Source: Alphaproteobacteria bacterium
Lineage (GTDB): Bacteria > Pseudomonadota > Alphaproteobacteria > Caulobacterales > Caulobacteraceae
Direction: 5' to 3'
NCBI GenBank assembly: GCA_025359785.1
Contig: JANYET010000053.1
Coordinates: 40,150-104,149 of the forward strand
Length of the DNA: 64,000 bases
The position numbers were made by a program, and so were the translations under genes. Below are positions 1 through 8,218 of the stretch, piece by piece; positions within the stretch are counted from its first letter, which is position 1, and each line of letters starts with the position of its first letter. Below the pieces are notes generated by a model. It had not been told where the DNA came from. It made no database searches and saw nothing but the letters and a program-made list of their open reading frames with translations.

Positions 1-1499
1 GTCATCCCCCACTCGGCCTTGTCCACCGGCTGGTTCAGCCGGGCGACCTCGCGGTTCCACTCGAAGGTCTGGCCCCGCATGATGTCGCCATAGAGGTCGT
101 CGGCCCTGACCGTCAGCTTGGAATAGTCGCGCCACTTTTCGGTGTAGCCGATCTTGACGGTGAACTTGGAGAGCTTCTCCAGGGCCTTGGCCTTGGTCGG
201 ATCGCTCATCCAGTCGAGCGTCTCGATGCGGGCCTTCAGCGCGGTCTGGATGTCCTTCACCAGAGCGTCCATCTTGGCCTTGGCTTCGGGCGGGAAGTAG
301 TGGGCCACATAGACCCGGCCCACGGACTCGCCCACCAGGCTGTCGGTGAAGGCCACCGCGCGTTTCCAGCGGGGCTTCTGCTCCGGCTGACCGGACAGCT
401 CCTTGTTGTGGAAGGCGAAGCTCGCGTCCACGAACGGCTTCGACAGATAGGGCGCCGCGCCGTCGGCGACGTGGAAGGCTTCCCAGGCCTTCAGCGTGTC
501 GAGCGGGGTGTCGGCATAGATCTTGGCGACCTTCGGGAAGGCGGTGTTGGTGGTGACGATCACCCGCTGGACGCCGGGCAGGCCGGTGGCGGCCAGGTAT
601 TTGTTCCAGTCGAGGCCGGGGGTCAGCGCGTTGAGCTCCGCCGGATTGGCGGGATTGTAGGTCTTGTCGCGGTCGCGGCGCTGGATACGCGTCCACTGGA
701 CCTCGGCCAGCCGGGTCTCGAAATCGACGATCGCCTTGGCGTTCTCGGCCGGCTTGGGCCAGCCGGCCAGGGTCAGAATCTGCGCCACATAGGCCTGATA
801 CTTGGCCTTCTTCTCGGCGAAGGACGCCTGCAAATAGTAGTCGCGGTCAGGCAGGCCGAGGCCACCGGTCCCCGCCAGGACAGCGTATCGGTTGGGATTC
901 TTGGCGTCGATGGTGATGCCCACCGGGAAGACACTGACGAAGGCTTCGTGGTTGCCCAGGCCCATCAGGGCGGTGAGCTCGTCGCGGGTCGTCACGGCGC
1001 GGACCTTCGCAAGGTCGGGCGCCAGCGGCTTGGCGCCCAGCCGGTCGGCCAGGGCCTCATTCATGAAGGCTGCATAGGCCGCGCCGATCTTGGCGGCGTC
1101 GCCGTTCTTTAGCGATTGAGGGTCGTGCAGGCGGCCGGCCGCGGCGTCCATGTCGATGGCGTGGAGGCGAGACTCGGACAGCACTGATAGCTTGTCGAAG
1201 TTGCCGAACCGCGACCGGTCCGAGGGGATCTCGGTCCGCGCCGCCCACTTGCTGTTGGCGTAGGCGAAGAAGTCGTCGCCCGGCTTGACCGACGTGTCCA
1301 TGCCCGAGACGTCGAAACCCCAGGTCCCATATTTCGGCGAGGCGAGTTCGGCGGCCGGAACCGGCGCCTCGCCCGCGCCCATCATCGCCGGCGCATGGGC
1401 CTTGGCCGCGCTCCAGGCCGGAGCCGCGCCCAATTCCACGACCCCGAGGGCGGCGACCGCCACGGCGGTGAGCAGGATGTTTCGGCGAAGCGGGATCAT
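1..1499 (-). CDS. M13 family metallopeptidase (neprilysin/PepO type), C-terminus beyond the window
   Basis: This is a zinc peptidase of the neprilysin/endothelin-converting-enzyme family, exported to the periplasm to cleave peptides. About 499 residues are present and the frame is still open at the left edge. The start ATG follows a GAGAG ribosome site; the first 30 residues form a signal peptide (MIPLRRNILLTAVAVAALG, then an AWSAA cleavage region). Family signatures visible are GDDFFAYANSKW near residue 63, LGLPDRDYYL, a VGESVGRVYVAHYFPPEAK segment and LDWMSDPTKAKALEKL. The catalytic HExxH and ExxxD motifs belong to the missing C-terminal part, so activity cannot be judged. It is transcribed alone out of the window. 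Confidence 0.92.
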   Translation of the reverse strand, partial: MIPLRRNILLTAVAVAALGVVELGAAPAWSAAKAHAPAMMGAGEAPVPAAELASPKYGTWGFDVSGMDTSVKPGDDFFAYANSKWAARTEIPSDRSRFGNFDKLSVLSESRLHAIDMDAAAGRLHDPQSLKNGDAAKIGAAYAAFMNEALADRLGAKPLAPDLAKVRAVTTRDELTALMGLGNHEAFVSVFPVGITIDAKNPNRYAVLAGTGGLGLPDRDYYLQASFAEKKAKYQAYVAQILTLAGWPKPAENAKAIVDFETRLAEVQWTRIQRRDRDKTYNPANPAELNALTPGLDWNKYLAATGLPGVQRVIVTTNTAFPKVAKIYADTPLDTLKAWEAFHVADGAAPYLSKPFVDASFAFHNKELSGQPEQKPRWKRAVAFTDSLVGESVGRVYVAHYFPPEAKAKMDALVKDIQTALKARIETLDWMSDPTKAKALEKLSKFTVKIGYTEKWRDYSKLTVRADDLYGDIMRGQTFEWNREVARLNQPVDKAEWGM

Positions 1500-1605
1500 C
1501 GGCGTCTCTCTCATGCGCGGCGTGGGGATTGCAGGTCTAATCCTGCGCGAGCCGCCAAGAAACGGGAATTTTGATGCCGCGCAAGGTTCCCGCTGGCGCG
1601 CGGGG

Positions 1606-2103
1606 CTAGTGCAACGTGGCCAGGCCCGCGCGGTCGAACTCCAGCGGCTTGGGGTAGGCGCCCGACCAGGCGATCTCCCAGGCGAATTTGGTCAGGCCAA
1701 GGCCTTCGATCCACAGCTCGGCATCGACGCAATCCATGCGCAGCATCGTCAGCCGCGCATCGCCGGGCCCCTCCGGCAGCCACCCGGCTACCTTGGGGTT
1801 CCAATAGCGCTGCATCCGCCGCCGGTCCTGGACCACCGTCAGTTCGCCGGCCACGGAAGCCAGCAGATCATTGTCCTGCAGGACGAACATGCCGACACCG
1901 CCATCGCCGATGGTGCGCACCAGGTCGGTATCCAGGCGGGCGATGAACCACAGGCGCCTACGCCGACGTTCGGCGAAAACGATCATTGGCTGAGCGTGCA
2001 GTCCCGATTTGGTGAGGCTGAGCATCCCCATGCCCAATGTCTCGATCGCCTGCCACAGGCGTGCGTTCGTCGTCTCGCGCCGCTGTTCGAATAGATCGGC
2101 CAT
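1606..2103 (-). CDS. Pyridoxamine 5'-phosphate oxidase-fold general stress protein
   Basis: A 165-residue protein of the split-barrel flavin-binding family that includes general stress protein 26. Recognised from the N-terminal region with TLGMGMLSLTKSG, the barrel strand LWFIARLDTDLV, and the C-terminal block RYWNPKVAGWLPEGPGDARLTMLRMDCVDAELW, which is diagnostic for this group. Members bind FMN or related flavins; the physiological substrate is unknown. The length is normal and no domain is missing. It faces the M13 peptidase in the same direction and probably has its own promoter. Confidence 0.82.
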   Translation of the reverse strand: MADLFEQRRETTNARLWQAIETLGMGMLSLTKSGLHAQPMIVFAERRRRRLWFIARLDTDLVRTIGDGGVGMFVLQDNDLLASVAGELTVVQDRRRMQRYWNPKVAGWLPEGPGDARLTMLRMDCVDAELWIEGLGLTKFAWEIAWSGAYPKPLEFDRAGLATLH

Positions 2104-2448
2104 ATCCCCCCCGAAACGCCTGCCCTCGCCCGGTTCCCGGCCTCAACAGGACCGCGTGACCAAGCCACGACGGAACGCGCTTTTGGTAGGCCGCGCGCCC
2201 CTGATCGCTGACGGACCCGCGCCTCGACGGCCGGTCCCATCGTTCACTCACCACCCTGGCGTCGATCGTCCGGCCCATGGGCTGTTCGCTTCGACCGCCC
2301 CAGCTCAGTCAAAGCGAATACAAGAGGAGCCTAGCTCGCCTGCGTCACCGCTTCAACGCATGTCGCGTGGCAGGCGAACCGGACCGCAGGGAGCCCCGGC
2401 GACCGCCCGAAAGCGCCCGGCATAGGCCGCAAGATTTCCCCGCCGCCC
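2104..2448. other. Gene-free interval
   Basis: About 345 bases between the divergent stress-protein gene and the mini-ORF/thioredoxin pair. Open frames here lack ribosome sites and recognisable motifs. It should hold the two divergent promoters, but no convincing -35/-10 pair, RNA gene or repeat was found. Confidence 0.5.
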
Positions 2449-2547
2449 ATGAAGGAATTCTGGTTGGAATTCTGGGAAGAATTCTGGCGCGACAACCCGA
2501 GCGTGGCCTGTTCTGGTGGCCGACGCCTCCATGGGAACGCCGCATGA
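2449..2547 (+). CDS. Mini-ORF with EFW repeats, coupled to the thioredoxin-like gene
   Basis: A 32-codon frame starting MKEFWLEFWEEFWRDNP. Its first half is three copies of a 12-nt unit (GAATTCTGG plus three bases, beginning at 2455, 2467 and 2479), giving an aromatic/acidic amphipathic stretch. Its TGA overlaps the ATG of the next gene in an ATGA arrangement, the usual geometry of translational coupling. The ribosome site is weak, and the residues after the repeat look like ordinary out-of-frame sequence. It may be a leader peptide controlling the downstream gene, or a chance frame over a short tandem repeat. No family is recognised. Confidence 0.4.
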   Translation: MKEFWLEFWEEFWRDNPSVACSGGRRLHGNAA

Positions 2548-3053
2548 TCCGTTTCGTCCTCGCCACCGCCCTGGCGCTTCTGGCCGCCGGGCCGGCCACC
2601 GCCGCCGCAGCGCCCCGGATCGGGATCGACAGCTTCGCCCAGCTCGCGACGCCCCTGCCCTATCCCTACAACGCCGCGGCCGACGCCGACGCCCAGGTGG
2701 CCCGCGCCAAGGCCCGCGCCCGCAAGGCGGGCAAGCTGCTGCTCATCGACCTGGGCGGCAACTGGTGCGGTGACTGCCGGATCCTCACCGGCGTGATGGA
2801 GCGCCCGGACCTGAAGCCGTTCCTGGACGCGCACTACATCACGGTGCTGGTGGATGTGGGCCGCTTCGACCGCAACCTGCAGATTCCGGCGCGCTACGGC
2901 ATCACCGAGCGGCTGGAAGGCGTGCCCGCCCTATTGATCGTCGATCCGAAGACCGACCGGCTGCTCGATGCGGGCCAGGTCACGGCGCTGGCCGACGCCC
3001 GCAACATGAGCCCCCAGGGCCTCGCCGACTGGCTGGCGCAGTGGGTCCGCTGA
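2544..3053 (+). CDS. Exported thioredoxin-like protein
   Basis: A 169-residue protein with an N-terminal signal peptide (MIRFVLATALALLAAGPATA) and one thioredoxin fold. The redox motif is WCGDC (Cys75 and Cys78), inside LLIDLGGNWCGDCRIL, followed by a predicted cis-Pro region GVPALLIVDP. It probably acts in the periplasm as a thiol-disulfide oxidoreductase for unknown clients; DsbD-gamma or TlpA-like roles fit. The ATG at 2544 is chosen because the signal peptide begins there and because it overlaps the stop of the preceding mini-ORF. A longer in-frame extension to 2277 has no ribosome site and reads like non-coding sequence. Confidence 0.85.
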   Translation: MIRFVLATALALLAAGPATAAAAPRIGIDSFAQLATPLPYPYNAAADADAQVARAKARARKAGKLLLIDLGGNWCGDCRILTGVMERPDLKPFLDAHYITVLVDVGRFDRNLQIPARYGITERLEGVPALLIVDPKTDRLLDAGQVTALADARNMSPQGLADWLAQWVR

Positions 3054-3121
3054 GCGAACGGACGGCCTGACGAGGTCCGCCTCGGGCGCCAAGCCGACAT
3101 CGGCCCGCGCCCGAAAGCGCC

Positions 3122-3646
3122 CTAATACTCGGGATAATAGTTATCGTTGCGGCCCCGGCAGACCCGCACGTACTGACCCCGGTCACTGCTGACCCAGCGG
3201 CAGTCATGCTGGCGATACCAGGCCTCGTCGTGCTGGCCCCGATAGCCTCGGTAGCTGTCGTAGTCGGCGGTCTGATCGCGCGTCCAATAGGGCTGGCCAT
3301 TGTCGCAGTTGATGCTGGAGCGGGCGATGTTGGAGCCGATCGCCGCGCCGGCGGCGGCGCCGATGACCGTGCCGCCGGTCTTACCGCCGCCCGAGGATAC
3401 GGCGTTGCCCACCAGGGCGCCGGCGATGGCACCCAGGGCGATACCGGCGACGTTGCGGTCCTTCTTATCCTGCTGGCACTGGTTGGCGTAGTAGCGGTAG
3501 CCTTCGTAGTTCGGGCCGTCGTAGCCGTTGTCGACAATTCGGCTTTCGGGACCCTGAGAATAGGCATTTTCCGCGCATCCCGCGCTGGTCATCACCGCGC
3601 CGAGCATCAGGACCGCCAAGGCGGCGTTGGCAATTTTCTTGTTCAT
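3122..3646 (-). CDS. Glycine-zipper 2TM-domain lipoprotein
   Basis: A 174-residue lipoprotein. The signal MNKKIANAALAVLMLGAVMT ends in the lipobox SAGC. The centre carries a glycine-zipper hairpin (AGIALGAIAGALVGNAVSSG, then GGTVIGAAAGAAIGSNIA) as in outer-membrane lipoproteins of the SlyB/17-kDa-antigen group. The C-terminal part is polar and rich in Tyr, Arg and Asp. It is preceded by a strong GGAGGAGAC ribosome site seven bases before the chosen ATG; an upstream in-frame start would bury that site and the signal peptide. It probably anchors in the outer membrane with a structural or stress role. Confidence 0.85.
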   Translation of the reverse strand: MNKKIANAALAVLMLGAVMTSAGCAENAYSQGPESRIVDNGYDGPNYEGYRYYANQCQQDKKDRNVAGIALGAIAGALVGNAVSSGGGKTGGTVIGAAAGAAIGSNIARSSINCDNGQPYWTRDQTADYDSYRGYRGQHDEAWYRQHDCRWVSSDRGQYVRVCRGRNDNYYPEY

Positions 3647-3719
3647 GGGGGTCTCCTCCGGTGTCCCAGGGAACGCGAACGGCATAGCTTTGTTCCGAGC
3701 CTGTTCGGGCCAAGCGTCG

Positions 3720-4040
3720 TCAGTGGCCGAAAATTCGCGGGAACGAGGCCTTGACGATGTCGCGCAGCCCGCTCGTCGGGTTGCCCATGGCCTGAAGCAG
3801 GCTCAGCGTGCGGCCGGCGGCGCCGGCGAACTCGAACGAGGCGTTCTCGAAGCTGCAGTCTCTAAGCAGGGGTGGCGCGCCGCCATCATAGACCAGAACG
3901 ACTCTGCGAAATCGGCAACGTTCGAACTTGGTATTGTCGAGCCTTATCCGTCCCGTGAGCATCTTGTCTTCGAATACTTTGGGCTCTTCGGCAAAGATGT
4001 CTGATGTTTCAAATGCTTCAGTATCAAAAGATCGATTCAT
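3720..4040 (-). CDS. Hypothetical protein with pentapeptide-like strands
   Basis: A 106-residue cytoplasmic protein beginning MNRSFDTEAFETSDIF, chosen because GGAGGGCTCC lies just upstream of this ATG. The middle (RIRLDNTKFERCRFRRVVLVY, later LLRDCSFENASFEFAG) has the spaced F/C/N pattern of short beta-helix or pentapeptide-like proteins, followed by a helix LSLLQAMG. I believe similar small proteins of unknown role occur in alphaproteobacteria, but I cannot name a family. Codon use is noticeably more AT-rich than in the neighbours, which suggests transfer. No partner gene is evident. Confidence 0.6.
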   Translation of the reverse strand: MNRSFDTEAFETSDIFAEEPKVFEDKMLTGRIRLDNTKFERCRFRRVVLVYDGGAPPLLRDCSFENASFEFAGAAGRTLSLLQAMGNPTSGLRDIVKASFPRIFGH

Positions 4041-4155
4041 GGAGCCCTCCAAAAACCGAACAACGTTCCCTCCGGTCGATTTGATCCCGCGGCCTTCACT
4101 CGACGCGGAAAAGTCTTGAGCGACCCGGGTCGGCCTCTCCGCCATCGGACACGAC

Positions 4156-4440
4156 CTACCCGGCCAGCCACCGCCTCGGATGACGCCAGCCCAGTTCGCG
4201 GACTTCGCCGGAGGCCAGGCCAAGGGTCTTCATCTTGGCCGCCGTCAACGGACGGATGGCCTCGACCGGTTCCTGGCCGCCCAGCGGGCTCGCCGCGATC
4301 CGGCCGGTGCGGCCCGCCCAGTCGACGGCGGTCCACTCCGACTTGCCCTGATCCTCGTGGCCGACGGCGAAGTAGTGGCGCAACGGCGCGGGCTCTCCGG
4401 CGATCTGCACCAGCACCCCGATCAGCCACCCGCCCGCCAT
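4156..4440 (-). CDS. Hypothetical protein, 94 aa
   Basis: A small protein starting MAGGWLIGVLVQIAGEPAP with an AGGAGCGG ribosome site before the ATG. It has a mixed composition, two Trp-containing strands (EWTAVDWAGRTGRI) and a C-terminal GWRHPRRWLAG. The clear ribosome site and even amino-acid composition favour a real gene. No family is recognised; it could be a small beta-barrel-like cytoplasmic protein. It lies 115 bases downstream of the 87-residue hypothetical's divergent neighbourhood and has no obvious functional partner. Confidence 0.55.
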   Translation of the reverse strand: MAGGWLIGVLVQIAGEPAPLRHYFAVGHEDQGKSEWTAVDWAGRTGRIAASPLGGQEPVEAIRPLTAAKMKTLGLASGEVRELGWRHPRRWLAG

Positions 4441-4547
4441 CAACCGCTCCTGCCCAAGACGCCAGGAGCCTTAGCGGTCCTGTTCCGTCGCGGCCAGGGT
4501 CCGGTCACGGTCAACCTCAGTCGGGCGCTGCCGGCTGACATGATGGT

Positions 4548-4571
4548 GGGCGCCAACTCTTCCTGGCGCCC
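4548..4571. repeat. Perfect 8-bp inverted repeat
   Basis: GGGCGCCA and TGGCGCCC separated by eight bases. It lies in the 245-base gap between the divergent genes at 4440 and 4686. No T-run follows on either strand, so it is not a standard terminator; an operator or structured 5' UTR is possible. The rest of the gap shows nothing recognisable. Confidence 0.45.
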
Positions 4572-4685
4572 GATGTCGGCGCATCGACGAGGCGGTCCCG
4601 CGCCGGACGGGGCGATCGGCGATAGGCGGCTTGAAGGCGCCCCGAAGTCCCCATAGGCTAGACGTCCAGACGAGGAGCACATGTC

Positions 4686-4949
4686 ATGGCCGACGCTGAA
4701 GATCCGCAGAACAGCGCTAAACCGAACCAGAAGGACAAGGGCACGGTCGTGCACACCGCCTTCGGCGAGAAGCTGACCGGCCACTTGGCCGACATCGCCG
4801 ACGGCGACGACGCCCGCAAGACCAAGGCCGCCAAGGTCGACGATGGGCGGGCGCACCCGCACCAGAAGGACAAGGGCAAGGTCGTCACCACCGCGTTCGG
4901 CGAAAAGATGTCCGGCGGCCTCGCCGACATCGCCGACGGCGACGACTGA
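4686..4949 (+). CDS. Hypothetical protein with a duplicated 29-residue module
   Basis: An 87-residue, highly charged protein consisting of two near-identical 29-residue modules (residues 14-42 and 59-87) joined by a 16-residue linker. Both share QKDKG, a V-V-x-TAFGEK core and end with LADIADGDD. A GAGGAG ribosome site precedes the ATG. The acidic, lysine-rich composition without hydrophobic segments suggests a soluble, possibly flexible protein. I recognise no family. The module repeats at the DNA level with a 135-bp period and scattered synonymous changes, so the duplication is not recent and the coding sense has been selected. Confidence 0.65.
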   Translation: MADAEDPQNSAKPNQKDKGTVVHTAFGEKLTGHLADIADGDDARKTKAAKVDDGRAHPHQKDKGKVVTTAFGEKMSGGLADIADGDD

Positions 4950-4991
4950 TCGACGCTGGCTGAGGCCCGCGCGGCAATGGCTGCGCGGCGC

Positions 4992-6659
4992 CTACAGCGT
5001 GTCGTAGACCACCTGGCCGTCGACGACGGTCAGCACGGCGTGTCCCTTGGGGATCGCCGCCTCGGGCGCGGCCATCAGATCCACCGAGAAGCCTGAGAAG
5101 TCGGCGCGCTTGCCGACGCTGATCGTCCCCAGGTCGTTTTCCGCAAACCGAGCATAGGCCGCCGAGGCCGTGAACAGCTTGAGCGCTTCGGCGCGGCTGA
5201 GCTTTTCCTCCGGATGCCAGTCAGGGTTGGAAAAGCCGTTCAGGTCCTTGCGCGCCACCGCGGCATAGAACTCGATCAGCGGCGCCCCGCGCTCCACCGG
5301 CGCGTCCGATCCGCCGACCACCACCGCGCCGGTATCGAGCAGGCTCTTCCAGGCATAGGCGCCCTTCAGCCGGTCCTTGCCCAGCCGCGCCGGCGCGAAG
5401 TGCAGGTCACCGATGGCGTGGCTCGGCTGCATCGAGGCGATGACACGGTCGGCCTTGAAGCGCGGAATATCGACGGGCCGCAGGATCTGGGCGTGCTCAA
5501 TCCGCCAGCGCGCGGCCTTGCCCGCCGCCGGATTGGCCTTGAACACCGCTTCGTAGAGGTCGAGCGCCGTGGCGTTGCCGCGGTCGCCAATCGCGTGGGT
5601 GGAGACCTGGATGCCCTTGGCCAGGGCCTGGGCGAGGACCGGCCGCATCGTCTCCGGCGGCGTGACCAGCGTGCCGGTCAGGCCGGGCGCGTCGGAATAG
5701 GCCTCGAACAGCGCGGCGCCGCGCGAGCCCAGCGCGCCGTCCATGTACATCTTGATGCCGCGCGTGGTGATCCGGCCGTCCGGCGTGGCGCGGGGACCGC
5801 TGGCGAACAGCGGCCCAGCCTGGCCGAAATCCACCATATTGTAGACCCGCAAGGTCGCCTCGCCGCGCTTGGCCATGGCCTCCAGCAGGGGCACGTCGGC
5901 CCAGGCGACGCTCATCGAATGGACGCCGGTCCAGCCGTAGGCGGTCTCGACGCGGAACGCGGCCTTGAAGGCAGCCAGCCGCTCGGCCTCGTTGGGCGGA
6001 TGCCGCAGCTTGGTGACCAGGCCCATGGCGTTGTCCACCAGCATGCCGGTGAGCTTGCCGTCCGGGCCTTTGAGGATCTGGCCGCCGGCCGGCGCGGGCG
6101 TCGTCTCATCGATCCCGGCCGCCTTCAGGGCCGCGGTGTTGGCGGTGAGCGCATGGCCGTCGGCGCGGTGCAGCAGCACCGGCTGGTCCGGCGCGACGGC
6201 GTCGATGTCGGAGCGCTGCAGGAAGCGGCCCTCCGGCCAGCCGGTCTCGATCCAGCCGCGCCCGTCCACCAGGCCGGCAGGCTTGTTCGCGGCCAGATAG
6301 GCCTTAAGCCGCGCGGTGACCTCGGCGGCGGACCTGGAGCCTTCCAGATTGAGCGTCAGCTCCCGCTCGCCGATACCGTCCAGGTGGGCGTGGCTGTCGG
6401 TGAAGCCGGGGAACAGCGCCGCGCCCTTCAGGTCGATGACCCGGGTCTTGGGGCCGACCAACGCCCGCGCGCCGGCCTTGGCCCCGGCAAAGGCGATCCG
6501 CCCGTGGCTGACCGCGACGGCGTCCACCTTCGGCTTGGCGTCCACCGCCGTGTAGATCGGTCCGCCCCAGATGACCAGGTCGGCGGGCGGCTTAGCCTGA
6601 GCGGCGAACGGGGCGGTCAGGGCGAAGGCGGCGGTGAGGCCAAGGGCTGGGGTGCGCAT
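4992..6659 (-). CDS. YtcJ-type metal-dependent amidohydrolase, exported
   Basis: A 555-residue amidohydrolase-superfamily enzyme (amidohydrolase family 3, YtcJ group). A signal peptide MRTPALGLTAAFALTAPFAAQA places it in the periplasm. The beta-barrel N-terminus VAVSHGRIAFAGAKAGA, the metal motif DSHAHLDG (His90 and His92), a mid-barrel HAIGDRGN and a late GGSDAPVE with the metal Asp are all present, so it should be catalytically competent. Length is typical. Substrates of the group are poorly defined amides, imides or esters. It is monocistronic, facing the SPFH/GntR unit in the same direction after a short gap. Confidence 0.88.
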   Translation of the reverse strand: MRTPALGLTAAFALTAPFAAQAKPPADLVIWGGPIYTAVDAKPKVDAVAVSHGRIAFAGAKAGARALVGPKTRVIDLKGAALFPGFTDSHAHLDGIGERELTLNLEGSRSAAEVTARLKAYLAANKPAGLVDGRGWIETGWPEGRFLQRSDIDAVAPDQPVLLHRADGHALTANTAALKAAGIDETTPAPAGGQILKGPDGKLTGMLVDNAMGLVTKLRHPPNEAERLAAFKAAFRVETAYGWTGVHSMSVAWADVPLLEAMAKRGEATLRVYNMVDFGQAGPLFASGPRATPDGRITTRGIKMYMDGALGSRGAALFEAYSDAPGLTGTLVTPPETMRPVLAQALAKGIQVSTHAIGDRGNATALDLYEAVFKANPAAGKAARWRIEHAQILRPVDIPRFKADRVIASMQPSHAIGDLHFAPARLGKDRLKGAYAWKSLLDTGAVVVGGSDAPVERGAPLIEFYAAVARKDLNGFSNPDWHPEEKLSRAEALKLFTASAAYARFAENDLGTISVGKRADFSGFSVDLMAAPEAAIPKGHAVLTVVDGQVVYDTL

Positions 6660-6715
6660 GCGGCCTAGCTAGCCTCGCGGGGCCTCAAACGCCAAGCTGT
6701 CTTCGCCGCATCGCC

Positions 6716-6805
6716 TCACACGTGGGCGGCTCCGGCCAGCACCAGGGCCATCATCAGCATGGCCAGCGTCAGGCAGGCGATCCAGGCGGTCAGTCGGCGG
6801 ATCAT
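6716..6805 (-). CDS. Possible 29-aa single-span membrane peptide
   Basis: A 29-codon frame, MIRRLTAWIACLTLAMLMMA followed by LVLAGAAHV, lies 28 bases behind the SPFH gene on the same strand. It is one hydrophobic helix with two N-terminal arginines, the usual form of a small inner-membrane protein. The ribosome site is weak and translation is not proven. It may be a membrane partner of the SPFH protein or a chance frame. Confidence 0.35.
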   Translation of the reverse strand: MIRRLTAWIACLTLAMLMMALVLAGAAHV

Positions 6806-6833
6806 GGTCAGCGCCCCGGTGTCCGTCAGCCGC

Positions 6834-7814
6834 TCAGCGCCGCTTGCGCGCGGCTGGAGCCGCCGCCTCGGGGGCGGGCGGATCGCTGCGACGCGGTTCG
6901 TTCTGGGCCGTCATGGCCGCGTTGGTCAGGCCCAGCAGGCCGCCGGGGTTCATGGCGTCAACCATGGCGGTAGGCATCAGGATGGTGGCGCCGCGCTCCT
7001 TGGTGGTCTCGTAGATGATGTTCATGGCGCGCAGCTGCAGGGCGGCGGGGCTGCGGGCGTAGATGTCCGCGGCCTCGACGAATTTCTCGGCGACGGCGAG
7101 CTCGGCCTGACCCAGATGGATGCGGGCGGCGGCCTCGCGCTGGGCCTGGGCCTCGCGGCTCATGGCGTCCTGCAGGGCGGCCGGCACGCCGATATCGCGG
7201 ATTTCCACCGAGATGGCGGTGACGCCCCAGTCGGCGGTCTTGCGACCGATCTCCTCGCGCAGCATCTCGTCGCCGTGCTTGCGGTCCGACAGGAGCGTCG
7301 AGAGCAGGGACGAGCCAACCATTTCGCGCAGCGAGGTCTGGGCGACGCGGCTGATCGCCGAGCGGTAGTCGGTGATCTCCAGGGCGGCGCGCTCGGGGTC
7401 GTGGATCTGCCAGAAGACGACGGCGTCGACGTCCACCGGCACGGTGTCCTTGGAAAGCGCCTGTTCGGCGTTGAACTCGGTGGTCTGGATACGTTGATCG
7501 AGCCAGTAGACCACCTGATCGATCACCGGCACGATCACAAACAGTCCGGGACCGGACACGCTTTGCAGGCGGCCGAGCCGCAGGACCACCGCGCGCTCCC
7601 AGTGGTTGGCCATCTTCAGCGAGGACGGGACCAGCAGGCCTATCAGGGCCAGGACGCCGGCCACCCAGAACAGGGCGTAGTTGCCGTCCCGCGCGCCGCC
7701 GGCGGCGGCGAGAAGGGCCAGGGCGAACAGCACGACGGCGATCAGGCCGGCGGTCGGGTTGCCACCGCGGGCGCGTTGCCCCGGCAGGTTCATGGTGAGG
7801 CCAGGCATGCTCAT
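6834..7814 (-). CDS. SPFH/Band 7 (stomatin-like) membrane protein
   Basis: A 326-residue stomatin/prohibitin-family protein. Two N-terminal hydrophobic segments (about residues 20-40 and 45-65) precede the band-7 domain, with ERAVVLRLGRLQSVSGPG, the conserved VPVDVDAVVFWQIHDPERA strand and the helical SREAQAQREAAARI region. The C-terminus is a Pro/Ala-rich tail ending RKRR. Such proteins organise membrane microdomains and protease complexes. Its ATG overlaps the stop of the upstream GntR gene (ATGA), so the two are co-translated. A plain SPFH domain controlled by a GntR repressor suggests membrane-stress control. Confidence 0.85.
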   Translation of the reverse strand: MSMPGLTMNLPGQRARGGNPTAGLIAVVLFALALLAAAGGARDGNYALFWVAGVLALIGLLVPSSLKMANHWERAVVLRLGRLQSVSGPGLFVIVPVIDQVVYWLDQRIQTTEFNAEQALSKDTVPVDVDAVVFWQIHDPERAALEITDYRSAISRVAQTSLREMVGSSLLSTLLSDRKHGDEMLREEIGRKTADWGVTAISVEIRDIGVPAALQDAMSREAQAQREAAARIHLGQAELAVAEKFVEAADIYARSPAALQLRAMNIIYETTKERGATILMPTAMVDAMNPGGLLGLTNAAMTAQNEPRRSDPPAPEAAAPAARKRR

Positions 7815-8218
7815 GACGTCTTCTCCTTCTCGGCGGCGAGCGCCGCGATACGTTGGGACAGCGCCACGGGATCGACCCCCAGGGCGGCGGCGGCGGCCAG
7901 GGTCTGGCGCGCCAGGTTTTCGGTCTCGGCCTCGTGGGCGGCGCCCTCCATGGCCGGCGGTGGCTCGGCGACAAAGCTGCCGCGCCCCCGGATTAGCGTC
8001 AGCGCGCCCAGGCGCTCCAGGTCGTCGTAGGCGTGGCGCACGGTGTTCAGATCGACCTTCAGGGCCACGGCCACCTGGCGCATGGTCGGCATCTGGTCGC
8101 CGGGCGTCAGCAGGCGCGCGCCCATGGCCCGCAGCAGCTGCTCGCGCAGCTGCACATAGATCGGGACCCCGTTGGTCTCGATCCGCAGCGCCTGAAGAAT
8201 TTGAGCCTGTGTATGCAT
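7811..8218 (-). CDS. GntR-family transcriptional regulator (YtrA-like, short effector region)
   Basis: A 135-residue GntR regulator. The winged helix covers roughly residues 12-80, with VPIYVQLREQLLRAMGARLL, PTMRQVAVALKVDLNTVRHAY (recognition helix) and the wing TLIRGRGSFVAEP. The remaining C-terminus is a short helical region with no large effector domain, as in the YtrA group that controls membrane or transport genes. The start MHTQAQILQAL is favoured because the ATG lies inside a perfect 14-bp palindrome that looks like its operator; longer frames upstream read as non-coding. It is coupled to the SPFH gene by an ATGA overlap. Confidence 0.8.
   Translation of the reverse strand: MHTQAQILQALRIETNGVPIYVQLREQLLRAMGARLLTPGDQMPTMRQVAVALKVDLNTVRHAYDDLERLGALTLIRGRGSFVAEPPPAMEGAAHEAETENLARQTLAAAAALGVDPVALSQRIAALAAEKEKTS

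Noticed and set aside
4548..4571. Perfect hairpin as a terminator
   Set aside because: No T-run on either strand and no convergent gene end at this place.
5214..6668. Long plus-strand open frame (484 codons) opposite the amidohydrolase
   Set aside because: It is the antisense shadow of a well-supported gene in high-GC DNA; composition is Arg/Gly/Gln-rich with no domain.
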